29,876 nucleotides of DNA, taken from positions 1-29,876 of IMG/VR virus record IMGVR_UViG_3300020057_000118; one strand, given 5' to 3'. Below, in pieces: positions 9,535 to 17,616 of this stretch. Each line of letters opens with the position of its first letter. Position 1 is the stretch's first letter. A program made the position numbers and the translations under genes. This DNA is from a virus. The notes under the pieces were generated by a model. The model saw only the letters and a program-made list of their open reading frames with translations, ran no database searches and was not told where the DNA came from.

Positions 9535-11819
9535 TAGATTTCCTCCGTAACGCCACGATAACCGACCTGAAGTATTATCGCAGGAAAAGGCTTATCTGTT
9601 TCAATTATTATTTGTGGAGCAAATTCTGAGATCCCTTGAAGCGCCTTGCTTTTAATATCTGAATTTAAAGTAGTAGTAACTAGGCTTGTGTCTATTTCTA
9701 AGTCCAGTAAATTAGAAGAACTTGTCCCGAACAAAAGATGCTTCGTTCTCAAGTATCTGACCCATATCTTATCTAATCTCTTTTTTGAAGGGAGGGCGTC
9801 GTTATTACCAAAGGCTCCCAAATTAGGAGGAAGCAATTTCATTCTAGAGGTAAAAGCTAACCCAAAAACAACCTTTGACGAAGAAGGAAGTGTAATATTG
9901 CCAGAGGCATCTAATACTCCGGTGAAATAAATTCCGTCCCTTAGCCCAACAACGGCCACTGATTTCAAAACAGGATGGTTGAAAACTGTTGCAGGCGCAC
10001 CATCATAAATTTTGGCGCAATCAACATAAGTTGGCATAAAATTGTAATTAGTCGTATCAAGTGAACCAATTGTGCCTAGATAATCAACTAAAGATGCCCC
10101 CTCAAATGCGTTGCTTATTATCTCTACGCTGAACACGTCAACTCCTAAAATTGTTCGTTTGGTAGCTATATATAGCTGTTCTTTTAAATTATCTAAGTTT
10201 TGGATTGTGCAAATAGAGAGGACTTTATTAGCTCCTGCTAGTTGATGTTTACTCCAACCGAGAACATTCACAGTCTCGTCTACTAGAATAGAAAGGATGC
10301 AAGACTCGGTGGAATTATTTACCAAGGCATAAATCATGCCTTTTGATTTATCCAATGCGAGGCTCGTGAATAGCGCTGTTACGAAATTAGTTATTAATGA
10401 GCTTTCAATTCTTTCCCCTAAAATAGTTAGGTCTTTTGAAATAACTGATCCATTGTTGAAAGAATATTTTAATTGCCTTAAATGTTTCCCATCCCGACTA
10501 ATATGAATAACTGAATTATCAACCGCTATTGGCTGAACGTATGATGAACCAATATTTGATTCTGGATTTATACTAAAACTGGTCTTAGAAAGAGCAGAAT
10601 TGGCCCCTGATATTGAGAACTCAGCACCTACTGATCCTGCGTATAAAGTTCTAGTGGCCATAAGCCATTCAATTTTATTAATCTCGTTTGATGCTATTTG
10701 GAATGCAAACGGGTCGGAGTCTACTGCTGGCCCAAAGTAATTGGCACCGGAGCCATCTGTCGCTAAATCTTGTGCAAGTTTCTTCTCCATGAACATTGAT
10801 AAGTTCGCCGTCTGTGAACCCCAAAATGTATCAGGTTGATCTATTGTTGAGCCTAGAATAAGTCTTTGCTCGAAGAATGAAGATACCGCAGGGAAGCCCC
10901 ATTTTGAGTTCCATGCAGAAATTTCCCATAGTTTAGTAGCGGTAACTGGAGTATTTATATGTATTGTCACATTAACGACTGTGGGACTAATATATTCAGT
11001 TATCAACATAACACCAGTAGTTGCTGCTGTTAACTTTAACCAAGAACCAACTATTCCTAATGAAAAATAAGCTTGAGAACTAGTGACTGTAGTATTGCCT
11101 GATACGGCACCCGCTGTCATTGTTATTTGCGTTGAATTAAGATCTCTGAATGGCTGAGACATTTCAGAAAAATGGCCAGATAGATTGTGATTTTTTGTCG
11201 AAAGAGATGGCCCTGAGACATTATTGGATAAATTATTATTTCCAGCAAATGTCAAAGCGCCAGAAGAAGGGGCTACATAAGAAGCAAAGTTAAGATACCA
11301 TAACGGAGCGCCCGTTGTGTCCCTGAGTGAAATAAACAAAGGAGGAACAACTCTTGACTCGAAAGTCAGTACCATTAGTGTCCCCGATTGAGTGTATTGT
11401 ATTTTTTGAATATCTGTATTATATGGAAGATAATCAGTGCTCAATACAGAGCTATTGGAACCGTGGGAATAGGCAAGCCCAGTGAATGCCTGTGCTTTAT
11501 AAAATTGAATCCTTATTTTTGTTTGTAATTTTAAAACCGCCACAATGTACTGCTCATCACCCGACAACTTATAAGGAATTATTTTAATATCAGTGATTAA
11601 TTCAGTTGGGCCATATTCACCTATATGTGCAAGGTCATGACTGGGACTAAAGTGAAACTTACTCCCATTTCTCCGCTGGAAACCGCCACCCTTCATAGGA
11701 AAGGCATTAAGGCACTCAGCTAACCCATCTTTATACTGATCGAGCGAAGGTCTGCCGTGGAGCAATTCACTTATCTCGCCTGCTGTAAAAGAATCTTGGT
11801 TATTTATGAAGCGTCCCAT
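9534..11819 (-). CDS. Tail tubular protein B / nozzle (T7 gp12-like)
   Basis: This 761-residue protein begins with the typical nozzle start: FTAGEISELLHGRPSLDQY, then LNAFPMKGGGFQRRNG. This is the phage pattern F-x-GE-[IL]-S-x-L-x-GR-x-D/S-L-x-x-Y followed by GG-x-x-RR-x-G. Around residues 300-350 it has SKWGFPAVSSFFEQRLILG and a PDTFWGSQ-type stretch, the second conserved block of the family. The protein forms the distal part of the short tail and contacts the fibres and the membrane. The start is the ATG at 11819 in a TAATG overlap with the adaptor gene, with GAGG upstream. Adaptor and nozzle are adjacent as in T7. It is close to the 794 residues of T7 gp12. Confidence in the family is high. 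Confidence 0.88.
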   Translation of the reverse strand: MGRFINNQDSFTAGEISELLHGRPSLDQYKDGLAECLNAFPMKGGGFQRRNGSKFHFSPSHDLAHIGEYGPTELITDIKIIPYKLSGDEQYIVAVLKLQTKIRIQFYKAQAFTGLAYSHGSNSSVLSTDYLPYNTDIQKIQYTQSGTLMVLTFESRVVPPLFISLRDTTGAPLWYLNFASYVAPSSGALTFAGNNNLSNNVSGPSLSTKNHNLSGHFSEMSQPFRDLNSTQITMTAGAVSGNTTVTSSQAYFSLGIVGSWLKLTAATTGVMLITEYISPTVVNVTIHINTPVTATKLWEISAWNSKWGFPAVSSFFEQRLILGSTIDQPDTFWGSQTANLSMFMEKKLAQDLATDGSGANYFGPAVDSDPFAFQIASNEINKIEWLMATRTLYAGSVGAEFSISGANSALSKTSFSINPESNIGSSYVQPIAVDNSVIHISRDGKHLRQLKYSFNNGSVISKDLTILGERIESSLITNFVTALFTSLALDKSKGMIYALVNNSTESCILSILVDETVNVLGWSKHQLAGANKVLSICTIQNLDNLKEQLYIATKRTILGVDVFSVEIISNAFEGASLVDYLGTIGSLDTTNYNFMPTYVDCAKIYDGAPATVFNHPVLKSVAVVGLRDGIYFTGVLDASGNITLPSSSKVVFGLAFTSRMKLLPPNLGAFGNNDALPSKKRLDKIWVRYLRTKHLLFGTSSSNLLDLEIDTSLVTTTLNSDIKSKALQGISEFAPQIIIETDKPFPAIILQVGYRGVTEEI

Positions 11820-12655
11820 TAGTACCTCGACAAGGAAAAGTAATCCACTTGATGAGGCTCTTGTGTTGACTCGTAGCCATTTTTAAATTTAGCATCTGCT
11901 AGTGCCTCTTTGAATTCCTTCATCAAGGAATCAGCTAGTTCTTTGCTTTGGACTATATCGTAGGCGCAATCAGCAGCCAAAAGAAGTGCGAAACACTCAG
12001 CGAAATCATCTGTAAAAAGAGAAGCATCGGTTAAATTATAAGTAAACATAATATAACACTCGGTCTCGTTAGTTAGGAGCTTCCCTGACTCAAGCCTGTG
12101 GTCAATGTTCCTCAAACCATCAGCATCGCTTGTTACTTTATGGATAGTATTATAATCAGAAGGGAGAGTCATTTGAGAATCAAACCCAAACTCAGGAGTA
12201 ACGTCCTGTGGGGTAATAGTATGAGTCCCTGTTCCTTGAGCGGTAATATCAATAACCGTACTCGCCAAAGCATTGCTAAGAGAAGTAGCGAGCGCAAAAG
12301 TGTCCACTGTTAATTTAATGATATAATAATTAGTTAATAGCGCCAACCCAGTAGGAACGGTGCCATCTGTTGATATTTGAATTTTCAACCCAGTTGGGTA
12401 GCCATGCTTTGAAGCAATAAAGGAGTCATTTGCAACAATAACATTACCGAATTCGATATTGCTAACCGCAACCGATAGTTTGACTCTCTTCATTGCGAAT
12501 GACCAAGGATGGTGGCGGATGAGTCGTTTTCTTATTTTTGCAAATTGTTCAGAAATGGTTATTCCACGTTTAGTTGTGGCGTCTGGAAATACGGAAATTT
12601 TCTCTTGACCAAGCTTTATTAAAGCCGAATTAGCGATATCTAGGTCTATGGCCAT
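11819..12655 (-). CDS. Tail tubular protein A / head-tail adaptor (T7 gp11-like) with inserted domain
   Basis: Residues 1-60 match the adaptor pattern: DIANSALIKLGQEKI, then RKRLIRHHPWSFAMKRVKL. The conserved continuation, FGFDSQMTLPSDYNTIHKV, follows from about 156. Between them, about 65-148, is an extra beta domain with YPTGLKIQIS, TGLALLTNYYIIK, FALATS and GTGTHTI. That motif set is found inserted in several unrelated phage virion proteins. The C-terminal third is helical, as in gp11-like proteins. The protein forms the ring between portal and nozzle. T7 gp11 is 196 residues, so the insertion accounts for most of the extra length here (278). The start is an ATG with GGGG upstream, and a promoter candidate lies 35-63 bases before the gene. 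Confidence 0.85.
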   Translation of the reverse strand: MAIDLDIANSALIKLGQEKISVFPDATTKRGITISEQFAKIRKRLIRHHPWSFAMKRVKLSVAVSNIEFGNVIVANDSFIASKHGYPTGLKIQISTDGTVPTGLALLTNYYIIKLTVDTFALATSLSNALASTVIDITAQGTGTHTITPQDVTPEFGFDSQMTLPSDYNTIHKVTSDADGLRNIDHRLESGKLLTNETECYIMFTYNLTDASLFTDDFAECFALLLAADCAYDIVQSKELADSLMKEFKEALADAKFKNGYESTQEPHQVDYFSLSRY

Positions 12656-12689
12656 TAAAAACCCCTACAAAAAGAAAGTTGTATTCCTA

Positions 12690-12718
12690 ATTATAGGGGC
12701 TAGTATTTAATTAATCAA
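12690..12718 (-). promoter_or_regulatory. Sigma70-type promoter candidate before the adaptor gene
   Basis: On the minus strand TTGATT (12713-12718) and a perfect TATAAT (12690-12695) are 17 bases apart. The -35 overlaps the last bases of the upstream gene. The predicted start near 12683 would give a leader of about 28 bases to the adaptor ATG. It may boost tail genes within the late block. Confidence 0.55.
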
Positions 12719-13157
12719 GAACATACTCTACCATGATTTGAATCAACCCAGTTGACCCAGTTGCATTGATCGTAGCGAATATCTGAACTTCTTCTGAAAA
12801 TTTGGATCCAAATTTGGCTCCAACTTTAGAAGAAAGTTGCAAGATCCCTGCTGAAACCAAAGAAAAAGCTGCGCCTAGAGAGTCTACATCAGCAGCTTCT
12901 CCACCTGGTGCGCTTACTTGGTTCCCGATATCAACGGTACAAGATCCACCTTGAGCTGCGGACTTAATCCACCCACCCACGATTCTTGCTCCTGCTGGAA
13001 TTTTCCCCAAAAGGATAGTGTCAGCAGATGCTAAATTGGCCAGTGGTTGATACTCGTTGTAGTTCCAACGAGATTTTCCACTAACTTCTCCAGCGTCGAT
13101 TGGTAATAAAGGCTTCGAGTTAGCCTTTACATAATTTGAACTCTTAAATTCAGCCAT
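12711..13157 (-). CDS. Small virion-associated protein after the capsid gene
   Basis: This 148-residue protein of unknown function starts at an ATG with AGGAG upstream. It is rich in Gly, Ala, Ser and Val, with predicted beta strands (ADTILLGKIPAGARIVGGWIK, then IFATINATG and LIQIMVEYVLD) and no cysteine cluster or enzymatic motif. The middle segment, IPAGARIVGGWIKSAAQGGSCTVDIG, reads like the beta-sandwich proteins encoded next to capsid genes in many podophages and siphophages, some of which decorate the head. It sits between capsid and adaptor, so a structural role is likely. Whether it is a head decoration protein or a minor head protein cannot be told from sequence. Confidence 0.6.
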   Translation of the reverse strand: MAEFKSSNYVKANSKPLLPIDAGEVSGKSRWNYNEYQPLANLASADTILLGKIPAGARIVGGWIKSAAQGGSCTVDIGNQVSAPGGEAADVDSLGAAFSLVSAGILQLSSKVGAKFGSKFSEEVQIFATINATGSTGLIQIMVEYVLD

Positions 13158-13181
13158 AAAAATCTCCTATTTGTTAAACAT

Positions 13182-13203
13182 TAATTAAGCACTAATTAAG
13201 CAA
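13182..13203. repeat. 11-bp tandem duplication over the capsid stop codon
   Basis: Copies at 13182-13192 and 13193-13203 match at 10 of 11 bases (TAATTAAGCA core). They straddle the TAA stop of the capsid gene at 13196-13198 and create a second in-frame TAA a few codons later. Confidence 0.85.
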
Positions 13204-14155
13204 CTTCTGCGCAAATAACTTCAACTACTTTAGCTTCTTCCATTCTAGTTGCGCCCATGTTCATGCAGTAATAAACTTGCATATTGTACGATAGGTCTGC
13301 TCTCTCGCTGATTCTTGACTTAGTTTCTTTCTTGATAGCAAGAAGAATACCATCATGGCACCAAGCAATACACTTGCGGGCATTGTTTGAAGCTATTGTG
13401 ATAGTTCCCGTTCCTGATCCGAAAGCTCCATTGTTTACATTGTAAGTCACATCATCTGTTGCCTTAGCAAGTCTCTCGATTTGAATAAATTCAAACCCCA
13501 TGAAAGTGTTAATCTCACCTTGAACCAATGTTTTAATGATGTTGTAGTCAGAGCTAGTTACTTCTGTTTGAGCTAAAAGGCTCATGATTTGACTAGCTGA
13601 ACAAGCAAGAAATTTCTTCATGCTATTATCAACTTCATTGGCCATAAACTTCTCTTTTACTTTACGAAGAGTTTTAACATTCAAGTTTACTCCTGTAGTA
13701 GTTGATCCGTCATGCGCTACAACTTTTTGGCTACTTGGGAAAGCAACAGTTGTCGCTCCTGCTCTTCCAGAAAAAGCATAACCTAAAGCCTCAGCAATGA
13801 TGATATCGTCAATCTGGCGACCAAATTTCATGGCCATTATTTTAGCGTACTGAGAAGTCGGGTCATGAATCATTGACAGTGTATCTAGATCGTCAACAAG
13901 GATATTATCCTCATACTCGTCACCAGTTACTTTACGTCTTGAATGATCTACAGAAGAAACCGGAGTCGCTGAATGACGACCTGTTTTCTTTGTAGGAGCT
14001 GATCCTGCGGCGTATCGGTCATAATAACCAGACTCACCTTTAAGTGGCTCGTTTCTTACTAATGGCTTTAAACGAGATTCTTTTTGTTGTGACAAGTGGA
14101 ACACGTTTGCGCTGTACTGATCTACTTTTGATTGGTCAATAGTTTCGTTTGACAT
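13196..14155 (-). CDS. Major capsid protein
   Basis: I start it at the ATG at 14155 (319 residues), which has GGAGG 5-6 bases upstream. The longer reading from a TTG at 14167 places the Shine-Dalgarno inside the gene. The sequence follows a known phage capsid family with an HK97-type fold: a long charged N-terminal arm, DNILVDDLDTLSMIHDPTSQYA at about 83-104, FGRQIDDIIIAEALG, and further on TSSDYNIIKTLVQGEINTFMGFEF. The last block is the family's best-kept region. The gene follows the scaffold gene after a 190-base gap with its own promoter, as expected for the most abundant virion protein. It forms the icosahedral shell. Confidence 0.88.
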   Translation of the reverse strand: MSNETIDQSKVDQYSANVFHLSQQKESRLKPLVRNEPLKGESGYYDRYAAGSAPTKKTGRHSATPVSSVDHSRRKVTGDEYEDNILVDDLDTLSMIHDPTSQYAKIMAMKFGRQIDDIIIAEALGYAFSGRAGATTVAFPSSQKVVAHDGSTTTGVNLNVKTLRKVKEKFMANEVDNSMKKFLACSASQIMSLLAQTEVTSSDYNIIKTLVQGEINTFMGFEFIQIERLAKATDDVTYNVNNGAFGSGTGTITIASNNARKCIAWCHDGILLAIKKETKSRISERADLSYNMQVYYCMNMGATRMEEAKVVEVICAEVA

Positions 14156-14274
14156 AAAATCCTCCAAATAAGTTTAGGTAACAAAATGTTAATGTGTTTT
14201 TTTTGATTATCCGATTTTAAGCGGGTCTTGAATGTGAACTAGATAGGATTCGAGAAGAGTTGTCCTACATTGGT

Positions 14275-14304
14275 ACTATACTCTATGATATGACAGTGAG
14301 TCAA
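14275..14304 (-). promoter_or_regulatory. Sigma70-type promoter for the capsid gene
   Basis: On the minus strand TTGACT (14299-14304) and TATAGT (14275-14280) are separated by 18 bases, in the 190-base gap between scaffold and capsid. The predicted start is near 14268, giving a leader of about 110 bases. The same -10 hexamer and 18-base spacer occur in the early promoter at 20970-20999. Confidence 0.65.
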
Positions 14305-14324
14305 GCCCCTTTTTACGAAGACTT

Positions 14325-14360
14325 GACTTTTTAGACTTTTTAGACTTTTTAGACTTTTTT
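14325..14360. repeat. Four 9-bp tandem repeats at the scaffold gene 3' end
   Basis: The unit (gacttttta on the plus strand) is repeated at 14325, 14334, 14343 and 14352, the last copy slightly altered. Read on the minus strand the unit is in frame with the scaffold gene as AAA-GTC-TAA, so three in-frame TAA stops follow each other at 14349, 14340 and 14331. Confidence 0.95.
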
Positions 14361-15248
14361 CCAGTCTCTTAATTCTACAGCGTAATTAACCAATCTCTCG
14401 TGATCTGGATGATCCTTATCAAAATAAGCAGGGTTCGACATTATCCCATTAAGCTCTTTATCGGCAGCCATTGGGGTTAGTGCGTTAGAAGTAGCTCCAC
14501 CTAGATCATTTTGATCCTCTGATAAACTCTCCCCTACTTTTGCAAATAACCTGGCCAATTTAGTGTTTGTGTCTAGCCCTGACTCTTTTAAGTAAGTCAT
14601 GATCTCGTCTCCGCCAAAGGCTTTTAACGCCACTTGAGCCGCCTTAATCTTGCTATCGTAAGCTGCGCCCCATTCTTTCTTCAGTTCACCGATCTCTTGA
14701 TTCGTCTGCTCGTCTTCGTAAGTTATCATTTGGGCCTGAGCATCTTTCACTTGCTTGTCGTAAAAATTAGAGAACTCAGTTGCCTGTTGTGGGTTAAGTC
14801 CTGCTTTAAACGCAGCTTCTTTAAATCCCTTCATGAACTCAGGGGAAATAAGTGAACCATCTTCTGACTTAATATCATACTTATCAGCGGCTTCTGGTCT
14901 TCCAAGTTTTGTGTAAATGTTTGTCCATTCATCAGGCGTAGCGTATTTATTAGGAACAAGAAACTTATCTGCCCCAATCATTCGTTGAGCATGAATATAA
15001 GATTTAACTGCCGTTGGAATATCTTTAATGTGCTTCAAGCTAGGATCAGTCTTTAAATCTTCCTCTAGGAAGTCCTTCCAGTTCTCGCTGTTCCAGTCTG
15101 CTTTTGATTCCGTGGCAATAATTGGCGCTGCTGATGGAGTGACCGGCGCTGCTACTGGATCAGGTACCAATAAACCGCCACCGCCGCCACCTTCGTCAAT
15201 ATCTGGTAATCTAACTAGGTGCCTTCTACTTAAGAATGTCATACGCAT
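14349..15248 (-). CDS. Scaffold protein
   Basis: This 299-residue acidic protein lies directly upstream of the capsid gene. The pattern is typical of phage scaffolds: an N-terminal Pro/Ala/Gly-rich segment with six glycines in a row near residue 20, VPNKYATPDEWTNIYTKLGRP around 95-115, then long charged helices with many Glu, Lys and Gln. The second pattern is the scaffold block (Y-x-x-P-[DE]-x-x-E-[FW]-x-x-[IVL]-[YF]-x-x-LG-x-P). It would direct procapsid assembly and leave the shell before or during packaging. The start codon lies inside the 3' end of the preceding gene, with GGAG 4 bases upstream; a second ATG 6 bases later is an alternative. The C-terminal end and stop are made of 9-bp repeats. 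Confidence 0.78.
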   Translation of the reverse strand: MRMTFLSRRHLVRLPDIDEGGGGGGLLVPDPVAAPVTPSAAPIIATESKADWNSENWKDFLEEDLKTDPSLKHIKDIPTAVKSYIHAQRMIGADKFLVPNKYATPDEWTNIYTKLGRPEAADKYDIKSEDGSLISPEFMKGFKEAAFKAGLNPQQATEFSNFYDKQVKDAQAQMITYEDEQTNQEIGELKKEWGAAYDSKIKAAQVALKAFGGDEIMTYLKESGLDTNTKLARLFAKVGESLSEDQNDLGGATSNALTPMAADKELNGIMSNPAYFDKDHPDHERLVNYAVELRDWKKV

Positions 15249-15531
15249 TGTCTCCTTGGTTTTCTTCCATGTCTTTGTCTATTTTCGCCAAAATGGCATT
15301 GAGTTTTTGATGATCCATTTTTAGTATCTGTATTAATCTAAGCCCTACTGATCGCTTGCCTTCGTTATAGGCCATTGCTTGGGGGCTATCACTATACGAG
15401 CCATGAAAAACACCTGTCTCTTTTAAAAGGTCTTTTAGGATAATTTTGCCATGATCTGTTTTGAATAATTCTTGGTACTGTGCGATTAATTTAACGCTCG
15501 CATTGCGCTTTTTTACATTTTCACTTATCAC
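15226..15531 (-). CDS. Bbp19-like small phage protein
   Basis: This 101-residue protein matches the pattern of the Bbp19-type phage family: YQELFKTDHGKIILKDLL at about 19-36, then a small variable part with DSPQAMAYNEGKRSVGLRLIQIL at about 48-70. In related proteins this reads F-x-T-x-x-G-x-x-VL-x-DL and A-x-x-x-G-x-R-x-V-x-L-x-I. Members sit between portal and scaffold or capsid genes; their role is unknown, probably in head assembly. The start is a GTG with GGGG upstream, and no in-frame ATG serves better. The 3' end overlaps the scaffold start by 23 bases, which suggests coupled translation. Confidence 0.65.
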   Translation of the reverse strand: MISENVKKRNASVKLIAQYQELFKTDHGKIILKDLLKETGVFHGSYSDSPQAMAYNEGKRSVGLRLIQILKMDHQKLNAILAKIDKDMEENQGDNAYDILK

Positions 15532-15556
15532 TCAATTCCCCTATTGATAGGATTGA

Positions 15557-17170
15557 TTAAGCAGTTGCTTTGCTAGATTTCTGGGCAACATCGGCAGCTA
15601 CTTGAGCTTGCTCCATTTGTGCCTGTTGTTTAGCGACTTCCGCTCTTCCTTCTCTTATTTTCTTAGTATCACTTCTTCCATTTAGTAATTTTTGTGGCAA
15701 TCCTGAAATCTCAGAGATATAAAGAAATGTTTCATCTACATTCAGGTTATCTAAGATATCAGGTTTCATTTGGATAAGTCCACCCATTAATCCCAAAACC
15801 CTTGTCACTGTTTCAGCGTTAACTGCTTTCTGTGCCCGAGCAATCATTGAGCTATACTGAACTTGAATATCAATATCTTTTAACTTAGAAGGAATCTTAG
15901 GAGGAAGTAAATTATTCCTAAGCATGATACCAAAAAGCCTATCAACGAGGGGTTTGAGTAGTTCATTATGTAATCTCGATAGAACAGGTGCCATTATCCG
16001 TAGACTTTCATCTGTTCTTTGCAAAACCTCTGTTGCTGTCATTTGAGGATTATTCTGTGCTAGTTGTAGCTGATTTAAGTAGTAATGTTGCTTGATTCTC
16101 TCATGTACTGCTGCGAGTAGCTTCTCCCCTATTTGAGGATTAACTCCAGTATTTATAGGAGAAATACCTTTCGATCCTGGTCTTGTTAAATTAATCGCCC
16201 CAGGTGTGTAGTTGATTATTTGATTAACACCATCATCTTCTCTTTGAAGTGGAGGTCTGACTGATAATTGAGCTGCTTCAATGTTTATTCTCGACATAAC
16301 ATTGGCCATTTTTATGTCCGGCATGGCATCCATTGTCGGTGATCGTCCAAGTTTTTCACCAGGTAACTTCATCCATCGAGGAACCAGTGCTGGAAACTCA
16401 TGATACCCACTTTCTTCTAAAATGTGCCCATCATCCTTCAATATATAGACTGAAGCAAACGCCATATTCTTAGGGCCAGGCAAAGGAGCGCCATCATCAA
16501 AGAGTCTTATATCTTCACGAGGATAAACCATGTGAACAACCGTTAATACCTCAGATAATCTTGATGAATTCAGCGTACTGTCTTTAAACTTAGGAGGTAG
16601 TGACTCTATTCCGAATTTTTTGATAATTTTCCGCAACTCCCATTTAAAGGAGTGTCCAATCGTATCGACTATACCTTCTGGGTTTTCGTCAATTACACAG
16701 TGGTAAATTGGCTGAGTATTTAGCCTCACTTTGTTCTTTTTGTCTTCTTCTATGAAAGCAACGGCAGTTCCGAAACCAGTAAGTCCCACATAGGTCTCAT
16801 GAATCTCTGTTTGAAAATTTGATCCATTGAGAATAGAATGCATTGAGTTAGTTGCCTTCTGTAACCAGTCTCTCACTTCTTCGTCGCTATCTAATTCCTC
16901 TATTCCAGTGGTTAAACCAAAGAAAGGGATCGAAGGATTGGACAACATTGAGTGAAGTCCAGAAGCCAGTAGTTTAAGTGACTGGTAAGCTGTCGTATCG
17001 TAAATTTTAGAGTGATTTTTCTTCTGACCTTGGACTTGAGTGTCGTAAATATCATCATAATTAGCTAAAACATACTGAGATATTTCATGCCAGTTAGTTT
17101 TCCACCAAGAACGCATTTCTGCTTCCAGTGTCGCATATCTTGCTAACAGCGCCCTTGCACTTGGTTTCAT
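15557..17170 (-). CDS. Head-tail connector / portal protein (T7 gp8-type)
   Basis: This 537-residue protein belongs to the T7-type portal family. The N-terminus has WWKTNWHEISQYVLANYDDI, then KIYDTTAYQSLKLLASGLHSML at about 55-76 and PWFGL-like PSIPFFGL. The middle contains GFGTAVAFIEE, VHMVYPRED, and SGYHEFPALVPRWMKLPGEKLGRSP near 255-280. The C-terminal third has QNNPQMTATEVLQRTDE and ends in a Gln/Ala-rich coiled tail. Twelve copies form the channel through which terminase pumps DNA and to which the adaptor binds. T7 gp8 is 536 residues, so the length fits well. Its ATG overlaps the preceding stop as ATGA; the Shine-Dalgarno (AGGA) is distant, so translational coupling is likely. Confidence 0.9.
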   Translation of the reverse strand: MKPSARALLARYATLEAEMRSWWKTNWHEISQYVLANYDDIYDTQVQGQKKNHSKIYDTTAYQSLKLLASGLHSMLSNPSIPFFGLTTGIEELDSDEEVRDWLQKATNSMHSILNGSNFQTEIHETYVGLTGFGTAVAFIEEDKKNKVRLNTQPIYHCVIDENPEGIVDTIGHSFKWELRKIIKKFGIESLPPKFKDSTLNSSRLSEVLTVVHMVYPREDIRLFDDGAPLPGPKNMAFASVYILKDDGHILEESGYHEFPALVPRWMKLPGEKLGRSPTMDAMPDIKMANVMSRINIEAAQLSVRPPLQREDDGVNQIINYTPGAINLTRPGSKGISPINTGVNPQIGEKLLAAVHERIKQHYYLNQLQLAQNNPQMTATEVLQRTDESLRIMAPVLSRLHNELLKPLVDRLFGIMLRNNLLPPKIPSKLKDIDIQVQYSSMIARAQKAVNAETVTRVLGLMGGLIQMKPDILDNLNVDETFLYISEISGLPQKLLNGRSDTKKIREGRAEVAKQQAQMEQAQVAADVAQKSSKATA

Positions 17171-17607
17171 ATACTGTAAAGTCCTGTTCCTGATTGGTTA
17201 TAAAGGGAAGCTCCACCGCCACTCTTGGGAGCAGAGCCTGGTCTACCGCTTAAGGCAGACTTCTTTTTAGCAGAAGCTCCAAAATTAGCCTCAACGAGAG
17301 CTTGATTTTTTTGATATTCAGCCTCAGCTTCGTTGCTTATATACATGAAGTCCTTGTAATTTGATTTTCCACCCGCAGCCGATCTACTGATAGCAAGTTT
17401 AGTCTGCGTAGGGTCTCGTTCCATGTCTCTTTGTTGCTCTAGCGACTGTGTTCCACCTTGAGTCGGCGTTAACGGATTTCTAGGATTTGGATTAGCTGCA
17501 CCTACTTCTTCTGCCATTCTTTTCTTAATAGACTCGGCGTGAAAATTTATTTGACTACGGGGCGTATTCGCAAATCGCCTTTCTTCTTCTGTTACTTTCT
17601 CTGCCAT
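17167..17607 (-). CDS. Small low-complexity protein between terminase and portal
   Basis: This 146-residue protein has no recognised domain. It starts at an ATG with AGGAG upstream and ends in an ATGA overlap with the portal gene. The first half is charged and helical (EKVTEEERRFANTPRSQ), the second is rich in Gly, Ser and Pro (SGRPGSAPKSGGGASLYNQSG) and probably disordered. No cysteine, membrane segment or catalytic motif is visible. Small proteins in this position are common in podophages and often poorly conserved; a role in packaging or portal assembly is possible but not supported by any residue. Confidence 0.6.
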   Translation of the reverse strand: MAEKVTEEERRFANTPRSQINFHAESIKKRMAEEVGAANPNPRNPLTPTQGGTQSLEQQRDMERDPTQTKLAISRSAAGGKSNYKDFMYISNEAEAEYQKNQALVEANFGASAKKKSALSGRPGSAPKSGGGASLYNQSGTGLYSI

Positions 17608-17616
17608 AATAAACTC

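Noticed and set aside
14156-14167. Longer capsid start at a TTG
   Set aside because: The GGAGG site for the ATG at 14155 would lie within the gene.
14175-14210. Hairpin plus T-run as a terminator
   Set aside because: The T-run follows the weak hairpin on the plus strand only, where no gene is read; on the minus strand the order is wrong.
15028-15324. Plus-strand frame opposite scaffold with a proline run
   Set aside because: The prolines are the complement of the scaffold glycine run; it is antisense to two well-supported genes.
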